Below, in pieces: positions 18,339 through 28,700 of a DNA stretch of 63,405 nt; position 1 is the first letter of the stretch, and each line of letters begins with the position of its first letter. A model generated the notes under the pieces. The model saw only the letters and a list, made by a program, of their open reading frames with translations. It did no database searches and was not told the origin of the DNA. The translations under genes and the position numbers were made by a program. Origin of the DNA: Paracoccaceae bacterium (lineage in GTDB: Bacteria; Pseudomonadota; Alphaproteobacteria; Rhodobacterales; Rhodobacteraceae); contig PAQV01000059.1 in NCBI GenBank assembly GCA_002709405.1, positions 1-63,405 of the forward strand, written 5' to 3'.

Positions 18339-19249
18339 TATCCGAGGTGGTCTTCACCCCGCGCCCGGGCCAGCCGGATCTGTTTCTGGCGCTCGCGGAA
18401 CCGGGTCTTGTCGGCCTCCGAGGTCTCGTCGACGCACTGGTGGCAGGACACGCCCTCTTCGTATTCCGGTCGCGCGCGATCCTCGGGAAGGATCGGCCGG
18501 CGGCAGCCGTGACACAGGGCATAGGGCCCTTCCTTCAGCCCGTGGCCCACGCTGACACGGTTGTCGAACACGAAGCATTCACCTTGCCAGGTGCTGTCGG
18601 TCTCGGGCGTTTCTTCCAGGTAGCGCAGGATGCCGCCCTTCAGGTGATAGACCTCGTTCAGCCCCTCGTTTAGCAGGTAGTTCGTTGATTTTTCACAGCG
18701 AATCCCGCCGGTGCAGAACATGGCCACGCGCTTGCCCTTGAAGGCATCCTTGTGGGCCTGCCACCAGTCGGGGAAGTCGCCGAAGGATTTCGTCTGCGGG
18801 TCGACGGCCCCTTCAAAGGTGCCGATGGCAACTTCGTAATCATTGCGCGTGTCGATGACCACGGTGTCGGGGTCGCGGATCAGCGCGTTCCACTCGGCCG
18901 GTTCGACGTAGTGGCCCACCCGCGCCAGCGGATCGACATCCGGCTGGCCCATGGTCACGATTTCTTTCTTCAGCCGCACCTTCATGCGCCCGAAGGGCGG
19001 CTGCAGGGCCGAGGCCTCTTTCCATTCCAGCCCCTCGCAGCCCGGCAGGGCGCGGATGTGGGCCAGCACCGCATCGATGCCCGCGCGCGGGCCGGCAATG
19101 GTGCCGTTGATGCCCTCGCGGGCCAGCAGCAGGGTGCCCTTCACCTCGCCCGCCTCGCACAGCGCCAGAAGCGGCGGTTTCAGCGCGGCGGGGTCGTCGA
19201 ATCGGGTGAAGTGATAGAGCGCGGCAATGGTGTACATGGCAGCGGGCAT
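18338..19249 (-). CDS. trhO: tRNA uridine(34) hydroxylase (rhodanese-related)
   Basis: TrhO hydroxylates uridine 34 of tRNA, the first step toward 5-(carboxy)methoxyuridine. The 303-residue protein has the N-terminal acylphosphatase-like domain (REGINGTIAG), the rhodanese domain with its active Cys in MFCTGGIRCEKS, and a C-terminal part with two Cys pairs (CHGC and CHQC) that may bind metal. The ATG at 19247-19249 is used; a second Met four codons later is possible. It converges on the caiD-like gene. Confidence 0.94.
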   Translation of the reverse strand: MPAAMYTIAALYHFTRFDDPAALKPPLLALCEAGEVKGTLLLAREGINGTIAGPRAGIDAVLAHIRALPGCEGLEWKEASALQPPFGRMKVRLKKEIVTMGQPDVDPLARVGHYVEPAEWNALIRDPDTVVIDTRNDYEVAIGTFEGAVDPQTKSFGDFPDWWQAHKDAFKGKRVAMFCTGGIRCEKSTNYLLNEGLNEVYHLKGGILRYLEETPETDSTWQGECFVFDNRVSVGHGLKEGPYALCHGCRRPILPEDRARPEYEEGVSCHQCVDETSEADKTRFRERQKQIRLARARGEDHLG

Positions 19250-19303
19250 AAACCCGGCGGCCCTCTGCGTTCAAGGGCTGCGCGGGTCGTGGGTCTGCGG
19301 GGG

Positions 19304-20188
19304 TCAGCTTTCGGCCAGGACGGCCTCCAGGGTCCGGCGGCTGATCCGCGACAGGGTCGGGTGGCTGTCACCGTAATAGGCCAGGGCGATGACCCCGGTG
19401 TAAACGGCCCAGCCCCGGCCCCGGCGGATCGTGTCGGGATCCGCTCCGGTGGCCTCCAGGAACGCGCCCCGCGCGGCACCCTCGAAGATCCCCCAGGCCG
19501 GGATCAGGTCGACCGCCGGATCGCCCCGGGACATCAGGCCAAAGTCGATCACTCCGGTCAGGCGTCCGGCCGTGCCCAGAAGGTTGGTGGGCGTGAGGTC
19601 TCCGTGCAGCCAGGACGGCGCGCCGGACCAGGGCGGGGCGGCCAGGGCGTCATCCCACCAGGCGCTGAGCGCGGCCAGCGGGTAGACACGGGCCAGGTCT
19701 CCGATAGCCCGGCGGGTGATGTCGTCCAGCGTGGCCAGCGGCACGCCCCGGTTGTGGTTGGCCGACCCGGCAATCGGCCCGCCCGCGCCAGGCAGGTCGC
19801 GCAGGCCGGCAACAAAGGCGCCCAGGGCCTCGGCCGCGCCCAGGGCGTTGGAGGGCGGACGGGTGGCCAGGGTCTCTCCGGGTTGCCAGGCCAGCACCAT
19901 CCAGGGGTGGGGATAGGCATCGTCGGGTTCGCCCAGGGCCAGCGGTTCGGGCACGCCCAGGGGCAGGCCGCGCAGGTGCGGCAGCCAGTCCCACTCGCGC
20001 CGCAGCAGGGTGACGGCCGACGGGCGGCGCGGCAGGCGCAGGACCTTGTCGTCGCCCAGCCGGAACATCCAGTTGTCGGTGCCCGTGGCCGCCAGGGGCC
20101 GCACCTTCTGGCCGGCCCATTCGGGCATTCCCCGGTCCACCAGCCTGATGGCCAGGGCCGTGCTCATCCTGATGTCTTCACCGTGCAT
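19304..20188 (-). CDS. Aminoglycoside phosphotransferase (APH)-fold small-molecule kinase
   Basis: This 294-residue protein has the APH kinase fold, with the catalytic loop HGDLTPTN and the metal-binding IDFG. The N-lobe has FRLGDDKVLRLPRR. Chromosomal members in this group usually phosphorylate small alcohols or act in housekeeping roles, so this is not evidence of antibiotic resistance. The ATG at 20186-20188 has AAGGAG just upstream. It is divergent from pncA. Confidence 0.87.
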   Translation of the reverse strand: MHGEDIRMSTALAIRLVDRGMPEWAGQKVRPLAATGTDNWMFRLGDDKVLRLPRRPSAVTLLRREWDWLPHLRGLPLGVPEPLALGEPDDAYPHPWMVLAWQPGETLATRPPSNALGAAEALGAFVAGLRDLPGAGGPIAGSANHNRGVPLATLDDITRRAIGDLARVYPLAALSAWWDDALAAPPWSGAPSWLHGDLTPTNLLGTAGRLTGVIDFGLMSRGDPAVDLIPAWGIFEGAARGAFLEATGADPDTIRRGRGWAVYTGVIALAYYGDSHPTLSRISRRTLEAVLAES

Positions 20189-20324
20189 GCCGCTCTCCTT
20201 GGCAAACCCGCTACCCTGAATTGCCGGATTTGGCGAGAGCCGCCTGTACCTGCCCCGACATCTTGACCGGCAAGCGCCCGCCGCCTAGGCCGAAAGGGTA
20301 AACAAGGAACGCGGAGTACGCCCC

Positions 20325-20915
20325 ATGCATGCCCTTCTGGTGATCGACGTTCAGACCGATTTCTGCCCGGGCGGGGCTCTGGCCGTCGACGGCGGAGACG
20401 CCATCGTGCCGGCCATCAATGCCATGATGGACGATTTCGACGCGGTGATCCTGACGCAGGACTGGCACCCGGCGGGGCATTCCTCGTTTGCCGACAGCCA
20501 CCCGGGCAAGGCCCCGTTCGAGCTGATCGAGATGCCCTATGGCCCGCAGGTCCTGTGGCCGGTGCATTGCGTGCAGGGCAGCGCCGGGGCGGCCTTTCAT
20601 CGCGATCTGCGCACCGATGGCGACCTGATCATCCGCAAGGGGTTCCGCACTGCGATCGACAGCTACTCGGCCTTTTTTGAAAACGACCATGCCACGCCCA
20701 CCGGTCTGGAGGGCTACCTGAGGACCCGCGGCATCGACCGGCTGACCATGGTCGGGCTGGCGCTGGATTTCTGCGTGCATTTCTCGGCCGTGGATGCGGC
20801 CAAGCTGGGCTTTGACGTGACCGTCGTGACCAGCGCGACCCGGGCCATCGACCTGGATGGATCGCTGGCCGCGGCGCAGGCGGCGATGGCGGATGCGGGT
20901 GTGACGCTCGTCTGA
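20325..20915 (+). CDS. pncA: Nicotinamidase
   Basis: PncA hydrolyses nicotinamide to nicotinate for NAD salvage. The 196-residue isochorismatase-fold protein has the catalytic Asp8 (VIDVQTDFCPGG), metal ligands in TQDWHPAGHSSF, the WPVHCVQGSAGA loop with the conserved RKGF Lys, and the nucleophile in LALDFCVHFSA. It is followed by a hybrid kinase gene and then pncB, the next enzyme of the same route. Confidence 0.95.
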   Translation: MHALLVIDVQTDFCPGGALAVDGGDAIVPAINAMMDDFDAVILTQDWHPAGHSSFADSHPGKAPFELIEMPYGPQVLWPVHCVQGSAGAAFHRDLRTDGDLIIRKGFRTAIDSYSAFFENDHATPTGLEGYLRTRGIDRLTMVGLALDFCVHFSAVDAAKLGFDVTVVTSATRAIDLDGSLAAAQAAMADAGVTLV

Positions 20916-20916
20916 T

Positions 20917-20952
20917 CTGGGGCCCGAACTGGGGCCCGAACTGGGGCCCGAT
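20917..20952 (+). repeat. Three tandem copies of a 12-bp unit
   Basis: CTGGGGCCCGAA occurs three times in succession (the last copy ends AT) directly after the pncA stop. Each unit contains the palindrome GGGCCC. No function is evident. Confidence 0.7.
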
Positions 20953-21053
20953 CCGGTGTCTGATCCGGGCGTCATGCGGGCCACGCCTGTTGCGATACCA
21001 AGGGCTTGGCCCTAAACAGGATTATGACCGGACAAGGTGGCCAAGGATTGGCA

Positions 21054-23312
21054 ATGACCGAGACCAGCGCGGCAGAGCCCGGGGATGCCCTTCTGGCCGG
21101 GGCCCCGGATCGCTTCAACCCAGACGAGTTGCTGCAACGCTATGCGCGGGGCCGGGTCCGGCATTTTGGCCAGCGGCAATTGCTGACCGGCCTGGGCGGG
21201 ATCACCCTGTGGATCGTCGACGGCCCCCTGATCGGCCTGCTGGCCATCGCGCTGGCCCTGCTGGGCGAGGCCGTCGATTGCCTGTACCTGCGGGGCGTGA
21301 CCGACCGGCTGAACCGGGGCGTGACGGTCGAGCGGGTGCGCCGGATCAGCACCCTGACCGGCCTGTTCCAGGCCCTGACCATTGCCGGCTGCGTGTCGCT
21401 GGCCTGGTTCGGCCACGCAGGGGCCCTGTCGATTGTGTATCCGGCCGCCTTCCTGGCCGGGGCCGCGATCAATGCCGGGGTCGTTCTGCCCTATCACCGG
21501 TCCGCCGGGATCGCCCGGCTGGCCGTCTACGGGCTGACCGTCGTCATGTTCATCGCCGATTACCTGGCCCGCGTGAACGATGCGCCGGGCGTCCAGGCCA
21601 TGAACGTGGCCGGGCTGCTGATCCTGATGTACCTGGTGGTCACCTTCGTCGGCTATGCCCTGGGCGTCTTTGACCGGCAGAAACACAACATCCTGGCCCT
21701 GGCCGACCAGGCCCGGATGCTGGAAAGCGCGAACGAGGACCTGATGCGCCGCGATGCCGAAACGCGGCGGCTGGCCACGGCCCTGGATCATGCCAACGAC
21801 AGCGTCCTTGTCTGCGGGCCCGACGGGCGGATCACCTGGGTCAACGACGGCTTTACCCGGACCAACGGGTTCACCTTCGACGAGGCCGTCGGCAAGCTGC
21901 CCGGCGAGTTCCTCAACGCGCCGGAAACCGATCCTGCCACGGTGGCCGAGATCTCGGCCGCGCTGCAAGATGGCCGGCCCTTCCGGGGCGAGATCCTGAA
22001 CAAGACCAAGACCGGCGAGCGGATCTGGATCGAAACCAACCTTGTCCCGGTGAAACGGGCCGATGGCGACGGGCCGCCCGACATGTTCGTGGCGGTGGAA
22101 CGCGACATCACCCGGGCCAAGGAACAGGAACGCGAACTTGCCCTGGCCCGGGACGCGGCCGAGGACGGGGCGCGGGCCAAGTCGGAATTCCTGGCCACCA
22201 TGAGCCACGAGATCCGCACCCCCATGAACGGCGTGATCGGCATGGCCGACCTGCTGTGCGACACCCCGCTGGACGACGAACAGCGCCATTATGCCGATAC
22301 GATCAAGGCGTCCTCGCAGGCGCTGTTGAAGATCATCAACGACGTGCTGGACCTGTCCAAGCTGGATGCGGGCAAGGTCGAACTGTCTCCCGAACCTTTC
22401 GACCTGCGCCACTGTCTGGAGGGCGTCGTGCGGCTAATGCGTCCCGAGGCGGAAAAGAAGGGCCTGACCCTGACCACGGACATCGCCGCCGACCTGCCCG
22501 ACCTGGTCATCGGCGATGACGGGCGGATCCGCCAGGTGCTGGTCAACCTGCTGGGCAACGCGCTGAAGTTCACCGATACCGGCGGGGCAAGCGTGTCGGC
22601 CCGGGCCGTGCCGGACGAGGACAGCTGGGGTGTGGTCATCGAGGTCTCGGACACCGGAGTGGGGATCCCGGCGGCCAAGCTGGACACGATCTTTGACAGT
22701 TTCGCCCAGGCCGACGCCACCACGACCCGGCGCTACGGGGGCACCGGGCTGGGCCTGGCCATTTCCCGCCGCCTGGTCGAGACGATGTCGGGCACCCTGA
22801 CCGTGACCTCGCGCGAGGGGGCAGGCGCCTGTTTCCGCGTGTCCGTCCCCCTGTCGCGGGTGCCGGCCGACATGCAGGCCGCCCCGCCTGCGGCCGCCCT
22901 GACCGACGAGGACATCGCCCAGCTGGCCGGGCTGGACATCCTGGTGGCCGAGGACAGCAGCGTGAACCGCTTCCTGATCGGCAAGTTCCTGGGCGACCTC
23001 GGGCTGACCCTGCGCTTTGCCCATGACGGGGGCCAGGCCGTGACCATGAGCGACAGCCAGACCCCCGACATCATCCTGATGGACATGTCGATGCCCGTGC
23101 TCAGCGGGATCGAGGCGACACGGCAGATCCGCGCCCGTCCCGGGCCCCAGCCGGTGATCGTGGCGCTGACCGCAAACGCCTTTGCCGACGACCGCGCCGC
23201 CTGTATCGAGGCCGGGATGGAGGCCTTCCTGACCAAGCCGGTGTCGCGCGAAGAACTGCTGGATTGCCTGCTGAGATCCCGCCCACAGGTTGCAGCCGCC
23301 TCGGAAGCCTGA
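21054..23312 (+). CDS. Membrane hybrid sensor histidine kinase with receiver domain
   Basis: This protein of about 752 residues has an N-terminal membrane part of roughly six hydrophobic segments (about residues 40-200), a PAS domain (about 230-355, [20 protein letters not shown]), a HisKA domain with phospho-His385 in [14 protein letters not shown], an HATPase domain ([29 protein letters not shown]), and a C-terminal receiver with Asp677 in ILMDMSMP and TKP Lys. The ATG at 21054 has AAGGA upstream; in-frame starts at 21006 and 21024 are alternatives. It lies between pncA and pncB. No cognate output regulator is adjacent. Confidence 0.92.
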   Translation: MTETSAAEPGDALLAGAPDRFNPDELLQRYARGRVRHFGQRQLLTGLGGITLWIVDGPLIGLLAIALALLGEAVDCLYLRGVTDRLNRGVTVERVRRISTLTGLFQALTIAGCVSLAWFGHAGALSIVYPAAFLAGAAINAGVVLPYHRSAGIARLAVYGLTVVMFIADYLARVNDAPGVQAMNVAGLLILMYLVVTFVGYALGVFDRQKHNILALADQARMLESANEDLMRRDAETRRLATALDHANDSVLVCGPDGRITWVNDGFTRTNGFTFDEAVGKLPGEFLNAPETDPATVAEISAALQDGRPFRGEILNKTKTGERIWIETNLVPVKRADGDGPPDMFVAVERDITRAKEQERELALARDAAEDGARAKSEFLATMSHEIRTPMNGVIGMADLLCDTPLDDEQRHYADTIKASSQALLKIINDVLDLSKLDAGKVELSPEPFDLRHCLEGVVRLMRPEAEKKGLTLTTDIAADLPDLVIGDDGRIRQVLVNLLGNALKFTDTGGASVSARAVPDEDSWGVVIEVSDTGVGIPAAKLDTIFDSFAQADATTTRRYGGTGLGLAISRRLVETMSGTLTVTSREGAGACFRVSVPLSRVPADMQAAPPAAALTDEDIAQLAGLDILVAEDSSVNRFLIGKFLGDLGLTLRFAHDGGQAVTMSDSQTPDIILMDMSMPVLSGIEATRQIRARPGPQPVIVALTANAFADDRAACIEAGMEAFLTKPVSREELLDCLLRSRPQVAAASEA

Positions 23313-23366
23313 TTTTCTGCGCCCCGGCGCGGGGAGAGCCCCGCGCGCACCAGGAGGGGCCCGGCC

Positions 23367-24656
23367 TTGGACATCGCGACGCGCGTCTATAACCACAAAT
23401 GGAAGATCGACCCGATCGTCCGTTCGCTGATCGACACCGATTTCTACAAGCTGCTGATGTGCCAGTCGGTCTTTCGCAACCGGCCCGACACGCGGGTGAC
23501 GTTTTCGCTGATCAACCGGTCCGCCTCGGTGCCCCTGGCCAAGCTGATCGACGAGGGCGAGCTGCGCGAACAGCTGGACCACATCCGCTCCCTGTCCCTG
23601 TCGCGGGGCGAAAGCACCTGGCTGCGGGGCAACACGTTCTACGGCAAGCGCCAGATGTTTCGCCCCGATTTCATGGAATGGTTCGAGGCCCTTCGCCTGC
23701 CGCCCTACGAGCTGGTGCGCAAGGGCGACCAGTATGAACTGACCTTCGAAGGGTCGTGGCCCGAAGTCATGCTGTGGGAAATCCCGGCCCTGGCCGTGCT
23801 GATGGAGCTGCGCTCGCGCGCCGTGCTGGACAAGATGGGCCGGTTCGAACTGCAGGTGCTCTATGCCCGGGCGATGACCCGGGTCTGGGAAAAGATCGAG
23901 CGGCTGCGGGATATCGACGGCCTGAAGATCGCCGATTTCGGCACCCGGCGGCGGCATTCCTTCCTGTGGCAGGACTGGTGCGTGCAGGCGATGATCGAAG
24001 GGTTGGGGCCGAAGTTTTCCGGCACGTCCAATTGTCTGATCGCCATGCGCCGCGACCTCGAAGCGGTGGGCACCAATGCCCATGAACTGCCGATGGTCTA
24101 TTCCGCCCTCGCCGAGGATGACGCCGCCCTGGCCCAGGCCCCCTATGACGTGCTGTCGGACTGGCACGAAGAGCATTCGGGCAACCTGCGCATGATCCTG
24201 CCCGACACCTACGGCACCAAGGGCTTCCTGGACCGCGCGCCCGACTGGCTGGCCGGCTGGACCGGCATCCGCATCGACAGCGGCGACCCGGCCGCCGGGG
24301 CGGAGACGGCGATCGACTGGTGGAAAGCCCGGGGCGAGGATCCGACCCAGAAGCTGGTGATCTTTTCCGACGGGCTGGATGTCGACAAGATCATCGAGCT
24401 GCACCACCAGTTCCAGGGCCGGGTGCGGGCCAGCTTTGGCTGGGGCACGCTGCTGACCAACGATTTCCGGGGCCTGGTGCCGGGCGACCGGCTGGCGCCG
24501 TTCTCGCTGGTGTGCAAGGCCGTGTCGGCCAACGGGCGCCCGACGGTGAAACTGTCGGACAACCCGGAAAAGGCCATGGGCCCAGAGGATGAAATCGCCC
24601 GCTACAAGCGCGTCTTCGGCGTCGGCGACCAGCAGCGGATGGAAGTCATCGTCTAA
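23367..24656 (+). CDS. pncB: Nicotinate phosphoribosyltransferase
   Basis: PncB makes nicotinate mononucleotide from nicotinate and PRPP, the step after nicotinamidase. The 429-residue protein has SLIDTDFYKLLMCQ, the FGTRRRHSF segment with the conserved His, SGTSNCLIA, and the phosphate-binding FGWGTLLTND. The start is TTG at 23367, supported by a strong GGAGGGG 8 bases upstream. Its TAA overlaps the EamA TAG on the other strand. Confidence 0.95.
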   Translation: MDIATRVYNHKWKIDPIVRSLIDTDFYKLLMCQSVFRNRPDTRVTFSLINRSASVPLAKLIDEGELREQLDHIRSLSLSRGESTWLRGNTFYGKRQMFRPDFMEWFEALRLPPYELVRKGDQYELTFEGSWPEVMLWEIPALAVLMELRSRAVLDKMGRFELQVLYARAMTRVWEKIERLRDIDGLKIADFGTRRRHSFLWQDWCVQAMIEGLGPKFSGTSNCLIAMRRDLEAVGTNAHELPMVYSALAEDDAALAQAPYDVLSDWHEEHSGNLRMILPDTYGTKGFLDRAPDWLAGWTGIRIDSGDPAAGAETAIDWWKARGEDPTQKLVIFSDGLDVDKIIELHHQFQGRVRASFGWGTLLTNDFRGLVPGDRLAPFSLVCKAVSANGRPTVKLSDNPEKAMGPEDEIARYKRVFGVGDQQRMEVIV

Positions 24657-25573
24657 GGTTCAGGATGGGGCGCGGCGGAGGCCTTTTTCTGCATCCGCTC
24701 GCGCCAGATCACCGTCAGACCGCCGACCATGATCAGAAGGCCTCCGGGGAAGAGCGTGCTGAAGGGCGTTTCTCCGAAGAAGACCCAGCCGAAGACAAAG
24801 GCCACCGGGATCCCGAAATAGGTGAAGGGCGCCAGGTTCGACTGTTCGGTCATGCGGAAGGAAATCACCATGACCAGGACGGCGGTGCCGCCGAAACTGC
24901 CCATGGCCAGCAGCCAGAAGGCATCCGCCCACGAGGTGATCGGGGAAAAGCCACCCGTCGCCGCAGCGATGATCAGCGAGGTGATCATCGAGATCCCGAC
25001 CGAGTAGATATTGATCAGCGGGCTGGGCACGTCATCGTCGATCAGCCGCGAGGTGATGCCCGAAACCGCGTATAGCAGGGCCGACACCAGGGGCGCGAGG
25101 GTGGCCAGCTGGAAGGTCGACGCCCCCGGTTCCATCACCAGCACCACGCCCACAAAGCCGATCAGCACGGCGAACCAGCGCACCGGCCCGACCTTTTCGC
25201 CCAGCACCGGGATCGCCAGGGCCGTCATGAACAGGGCGTTGGCATAGGTGATCGTGGTGGCCGTGGCATAGGCCATGGTGCCCAGCGAGATGTAGAAGAA
25301 CAGCTGGGCCACCGACACCGACAGCCCGCGGGCACAGGCCATCTTCCACTGGCGCAGTTTCCACGGCCGCCCATTGGCGTGCCAGGTTTTCGATGTCAGC
25401 AAGGCAAGCGCGCTGGGGAACAGCCCGAAGAAATTCCGCCAGGCCGACAGTTCGGGGGCGGAAAAGCGCGGCGACAGGTGCTTGATGACAAGCCCCATCG
25501 CCTGGAACAGCACCAGCGCCACAAGCGACAGCACGATGGCCAGGACGACATTGTCCCCCTTGCGCGTGCTCAT
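24653..25573 (-). CDS. EamA-family (DMT superfamily) permease
   Basis: This 306-residue inner-membrane protein has about ten hydrophobic segments in two EamA repeats and a basic C-terminal tail. The substrate is unknown. It follows the aldehyde dehydrogenase gene by 6 bp on the same strand, so it is probably the last gene of the transporter/dehydrogenase operon. Its stop codon overlaps that of pncB (tail to tail). Confidence 0.88.
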   Translation of the reverse strand: MSTRKGDNVVLAIVLSLVALVLFQAMGLVIKHLSPRFSAPELSAWRNFFGLFPSALALLTSKTWHANGRPWKLRQWKMACARGLSVSVAQLFFYISLGTMAYATATTITYANALFMTALAIPVLGEKVGPVRWFAVLIGFVGVVLVMEPGASTFQLATLAPLVSALLYAVSGITSRLIDDDVPSPLINIYSVGISMITSLIIAAATGGFSPITSWADAFWLLAMGSFGGTAVLVMVISFRMTEQSNLAPFTYFGIPVAFVFGWVFFGETPFSTLFPGGLLIMVGGLTVIWRERMQKKASAAPHPEP

Positions 25574-25579
25574 CGTCGG

Positions 25580-27031
25580 TCATCCGTGGTGGGCGGCCAC
25601 CGTCTTGAGTTGTGAAAATCCATAAAGCGCCTCGAATCCTTTCTCGCGGCCGTGGCCGGATTTGCCCCGGCCTCCGAACGGCAGTTCGACCCCGCCGCCC
25701 GCGCCGTAATTGTTGATGAAGACCTGTCCTGTCTTCAGCCGTTTCGCCAGCCGCATCTGCCGCGCGCCGTCGCGGGACCAGATCGAAGACACCAGACCGT
25801 AATCGGTGCCATTGGCAATGGCCGTCGCCTCGTCTTCGGTCTCGAAGGGGATAAGTATCTGGACGGGGCCGAATATTTCATCCTGAGCGAGGCTGTGATC
25901 ACAAGGCACGTCGGCAAAGAGCGTGGGCGTCACATAGGCCCCCGAGGCCGGTGCGGATTTTGTGATCACACCCTGGCCGGCGATGGCCAGGTCCGCGCCC
26001 TTGTCCAGGAACCCGGTCACGATGTCCTGCTGGCGGTGCGAGATCAGCGGCCCAAGCCGCAGGTCCTCCATCGCCGGGCCGACGGTCAGAGCGCCGTAGG
26101 CCGTGCCCATCATCTCGCGGACCCGGTCATAGACGCCGCGCTGCACCAGGATCCGCGACGAGGCCGAACAGGTCTGGCCCGCGTTCTGGATGCCGGCATT
26201 GACCAGGAAGGGCAGGGCGGCCTCCAGGTCGGCATCGTCAAAGACCAGCTGAGGCGACTTGCCGCCCAGTTCCAGCGTGACGGGCACCACGTTGCGCGCG
26301 GCGGCAGCCTGCACGGCGGCCCCGGTGGCGACCGACCCGGTAAAGGAAATATGGTCGATGCCGGGATGGCCCGACAGGGCCGCGCCGGCCTCGGGGCCAA
26401 GGCCCGGCACGACGTTCAAAGCGCCGGGGGGCAGGCCTGCCTCGGTGGCGATATGGGCAAAGGCCAGGGCGGTCAGGCAGGCCTCTTCGGCGGGTTTCAG
26501 CACGCAGGCATTGCCCATGGTCAGCGCCGCGCCGACCGACCGGCCGATGATCTGCATCGGGTAGTTCCAGGGCACGATATGGCCGGTCACCCCGTGCGGT
26601 TCGCGCAGGGTATAAACGGTGTAGCCATCCAGGTAGGGCAGCGTTTCGCCATGCACCTTGTCGGCCGCGCCCCCGTAGAATTCCAGGTAGCGGGCCAGGG
26701 CCACCGCATCGGCCCGGGCCTGGGTCAGCGGTTTGCCCACGTCCAGCGCCTCTAGCCGGGCCAGGTCGTCGACCCGGTCCAGCACCAGGCGGCTCATCTT
26801 CATCAGGATGCGGCCCCGGTCCAGCGCGGTCATCCGGCCCCAGTCGCCGTCCATCGCCGATTGCGCGGCGGCCACCGCGGCGTCGATCTCGGTCGCCCCG
26901 CCCCGGGCGATCTGGCACAGGGTCGATCCGTCGGACGGGTTGAGCAGGTCGATCGTGCCGGCCTCGGCCGGGATCCAGCGGCCGCCGACCAGGCAGGTCG
27001 TCGGGGTGAACCAGGGGGTCTGGTCTGTCAT
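25580..27031 (-). CDS. NAD(P)-dependent aldehyde dehydrogenase
   Basis: This 483-residue ALDH-superfamily enzyme oxidises an aldehyde to its acid. It has the cofactor fold (VPWNYPMQIIGRSVG, FTGSVATGAAVQ), the general-base Glu in VTLELGGKSPQ and the nucleophilic Cys in NAGQTCSASSR. GGAGGAG precedes the ATG at 27029-27031. It lies 82 bp after the ABC ATPase gene on the same strand, so it may process a compound imported by that transporter. The substrate is unknown. Confidence 0.92.
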   Translation of the reverse strand: MTDQTPWFTPTTCLVGGRWIPAEAGTIDLLNPSDGSTLCQIARGGATEIDAAVAAAQSAMDGDWGRMTALDRGRILMKMSRLVLDRVDDLARLEALDVGKPLTQARADAVALARYLEFYGGAADKVHGETLPYLDGYTVYTLREPHGVTGHIVPWNYPMQIIGRSVGAALTMGNACVLKPAEEACLTALAFAHIATEAGLPPGALNVVPGLGPEAGAALSGHPGIDHISFTGSVATGAAVQAAAARNVVPVTLELGGKSPQLVFDDADLEAALPFLVNAGIQNAGQTCSASSRILVQRGVYDRVREMMGTAYGALTVGPAMEDLRLGPLISHRQQDIVTGFLDKGADLAIAGQGVITKSAPASGAYVTPTLFADVPCDHSLAQDEIFGPVQILIPFETEDEATAIANGTDYGLVSSIWSRDGARQMRLAKRLKTGQVFINNYGAGGGVELPFGGRGKSGHGREKGFEALYGFSQLKTVAAHHG

Positions 27032-27113
27032 CGGGCGTCTCCTCCATCCGCCGTGAACATGAAACCGTCCGCCCCTGCCGGGGCGAGCGCGTGCGAAGCT
27101 CGGGCCACGCGGG

Positions 27114-28700
27114 TCATGCGATCTCCGGCAGGACCGGGGCGGCGTCGATCAGGGTGCGCGTGTAGGGGTGGCTTGGGGCCGAAAAGACCTGTTCGGTCGG
27201 CCCCTGTTCGACGATCTGACCCGATTGCATGACCATGACCCGGTCGGTCACGGACCGGACGACGGACAGGTCATGGCTGATGAACAGGTAGGTCAGGCCG
27301 TAGGTGCCGCACAGGTCCGCGATCAGGTCCAGAATGCGCGCCCGGACCGATACATCCAGGGCCGAGACCGCCTCGTCGAAGAGGATGATGTCGGGCCGGA
27401 TGATCAGGGCCCGGGCAATGGCGATGCGCTGGCGCTGGCCGCCGGAAAACTCGTGGATGTACTTGGTGGCATCAGCGGGCTGCAGGCCGACGGCGGTCAA
27501 AGCCTCGTCGATGGTCTTTTGCCGGGCAGAGCCGGTGGGCGCGTCGTCCAGCAGGTGGAAGGGTTCGGTGATCAGCCGGTCGACCCGGTGGCGCGGGTTG
27601 AACGACCCGTAGGGATCCTGGAACACCAGCTGCATCCGCCGCCGGATCGAGGCATCGACGGTGCCCCGGGTCAGGATCGGCTTGCCGTCGAACAGGATGT
27701 CTCCGCCCTGCACCGGTTCCAGCCCCAGCAGGGCGCGGGTCAGGGTGGACTTGCCACAGCCGGATTCGCCCACCAGCCCCAGCCGTTCGCCCCGTTGCAG
27801 GGTAAAGCTGACGCCCTTGACCGCCTCGAACCGGCCGGGCCGGGCGAAGGGATGGGGCCGGGGCGTGCGGTAGGCGCGCACGACGTTGCGGATTTCCAGC
27901 AAGGGTTTGGGCGGAGGCGCCTTGGGCAGGGCCACCTTGTGGGTCGAGGCGGCAAAGAGCATCCGCGTGTAGGGGTGCTGCATGTTGCGGAACAGCTGCG
28001 CCGTGGGCCCGGTTTCGACGACCTGGCCCTTCTGCATGACGACGATCCGGTCGGCCATGCCCGAGACCACGGCCAGGTCATGGGTGATCATCAGCAGGCC
28101 CATGCCATCCTCGGCCACCAGCTGTTTCAGCAGGTCCAGGATCTGCGCCTGGGTGGTGACATCGAGGGCGGTGGTCGGCTCATCCGCGATCAGCAGGCGC
28201 GGTTTCAGGGCGATGGCCATGGCGATGACCACGCGCTGGCGCTGGCCGCCCGACAACTCGTGGGGAAAGCGCGACAGGGGGAAGCGGTCCTGCGGCAGGC
28301 CAACCCGGGCCAGCACCTCTTCGGCGCGGGTGCGGGCGGCCTCGGGGGACATGGCCCGGTGGATCAGCATGGTTTCAGCCACCTGCGCGCCGATGGTCTT
28401 GACCGGGTTCAGGGCGGTCATCGGCTCCTGGAAGACCATGCCCACGTCGCGGCCCCGGATCGCGCAGGTCTGGGGTTCGGTCTGTTGCAGCAGGTCGGTG
28501 CCGTCCAGCAGGATGCGCCCGCTGGTCTCGGTGCCCTCGGGCAGCAATTGCATGACGGAAAAGGCCGTCATCGACTTGCCCGACCCGCTTTCCCCGGTGA
28601 CGGCGACGATTTCGCCTGGAGCGACGGTCAGCGACACGTCGCGCAGGATCGGGAAGCCGCGGATCGACAGGGACAGGGCATCAATGGACAGCAGGGTCAT
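27114..28700 (-). CDS. ABC transporter ATP-binding protein with two ATPase domains (DppD-DppF type)
   Basis: This 528-residue protein carries two complete ABC domains in one chain. The first has GESGSGKSMT, ELSGGQRQRV and LLIADEPTTALD; the second has GESGCGKSTL, EFSGGQRQRI and IILFDEAVSALD. Such fusions power peptide/nickel/opine-type importers. The ATG overlaps the stop of the upstream permease gene (ATGA), which fixes the start at 28700. It is third in the operon, after two permeases. Confidence 0.94.
   Translation of the reverse strand: MTLLSIDALSLSIRGFPILRDVSLTVAPGEIVAVTGESGSGKSMTAFSVMQLLPEGTETSGRILLDGTDLLQQTEPQTCAIRGRDVGMVFQEPMTALNPVKTIGAQVAETMLIHRAMSPEAARTRAEEVLARVGLPQDRFPLSRFPHELSGGQRQRVVIAMAIALKPRLLIADEPTTALDVTTQAQILDLLKQLVAEDGMGLLMITHDLAVVSGMADRIVVMQKGQVVETGPTAQLFRNMQHPYTRMLFAASTHKVALPKAPPPKPLLEIRNVVRAYRTPRPHPFARPGRFEAVKGVSFTLQRGERLGLVGESGCGKSTLTRALLGLEPVQGGDILFDGKPILTRGTVDASIRRRMQLVFQDPYGSFNPRHRVDRLITEPFHLLDDAPTGSARQKTIDEALTAVGLQPADATKYIHEFSGGQRQRIAIARALIIRPDIILFDEAVSALDVSVRARILDLIADLCGTYGLTYLFISHDLSVVRSVTDRVMVMQSGQIVEQGPTEQVFSAPSHPYTRTLIDAAPVLPEIA

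Noticed and set aside
19304..20188. The APH-fold gene as an antibiotic-resistance determinant
   Set aside because: It has the kinase fold only, a chromosomal housekeeping setting, and no mobile element nearby.
22434..24407. A 657-residue minus frame spanning the end of the kinase and pncB
   Set aside because: It crosses two real plus-strand genes and has no recognisable fold.
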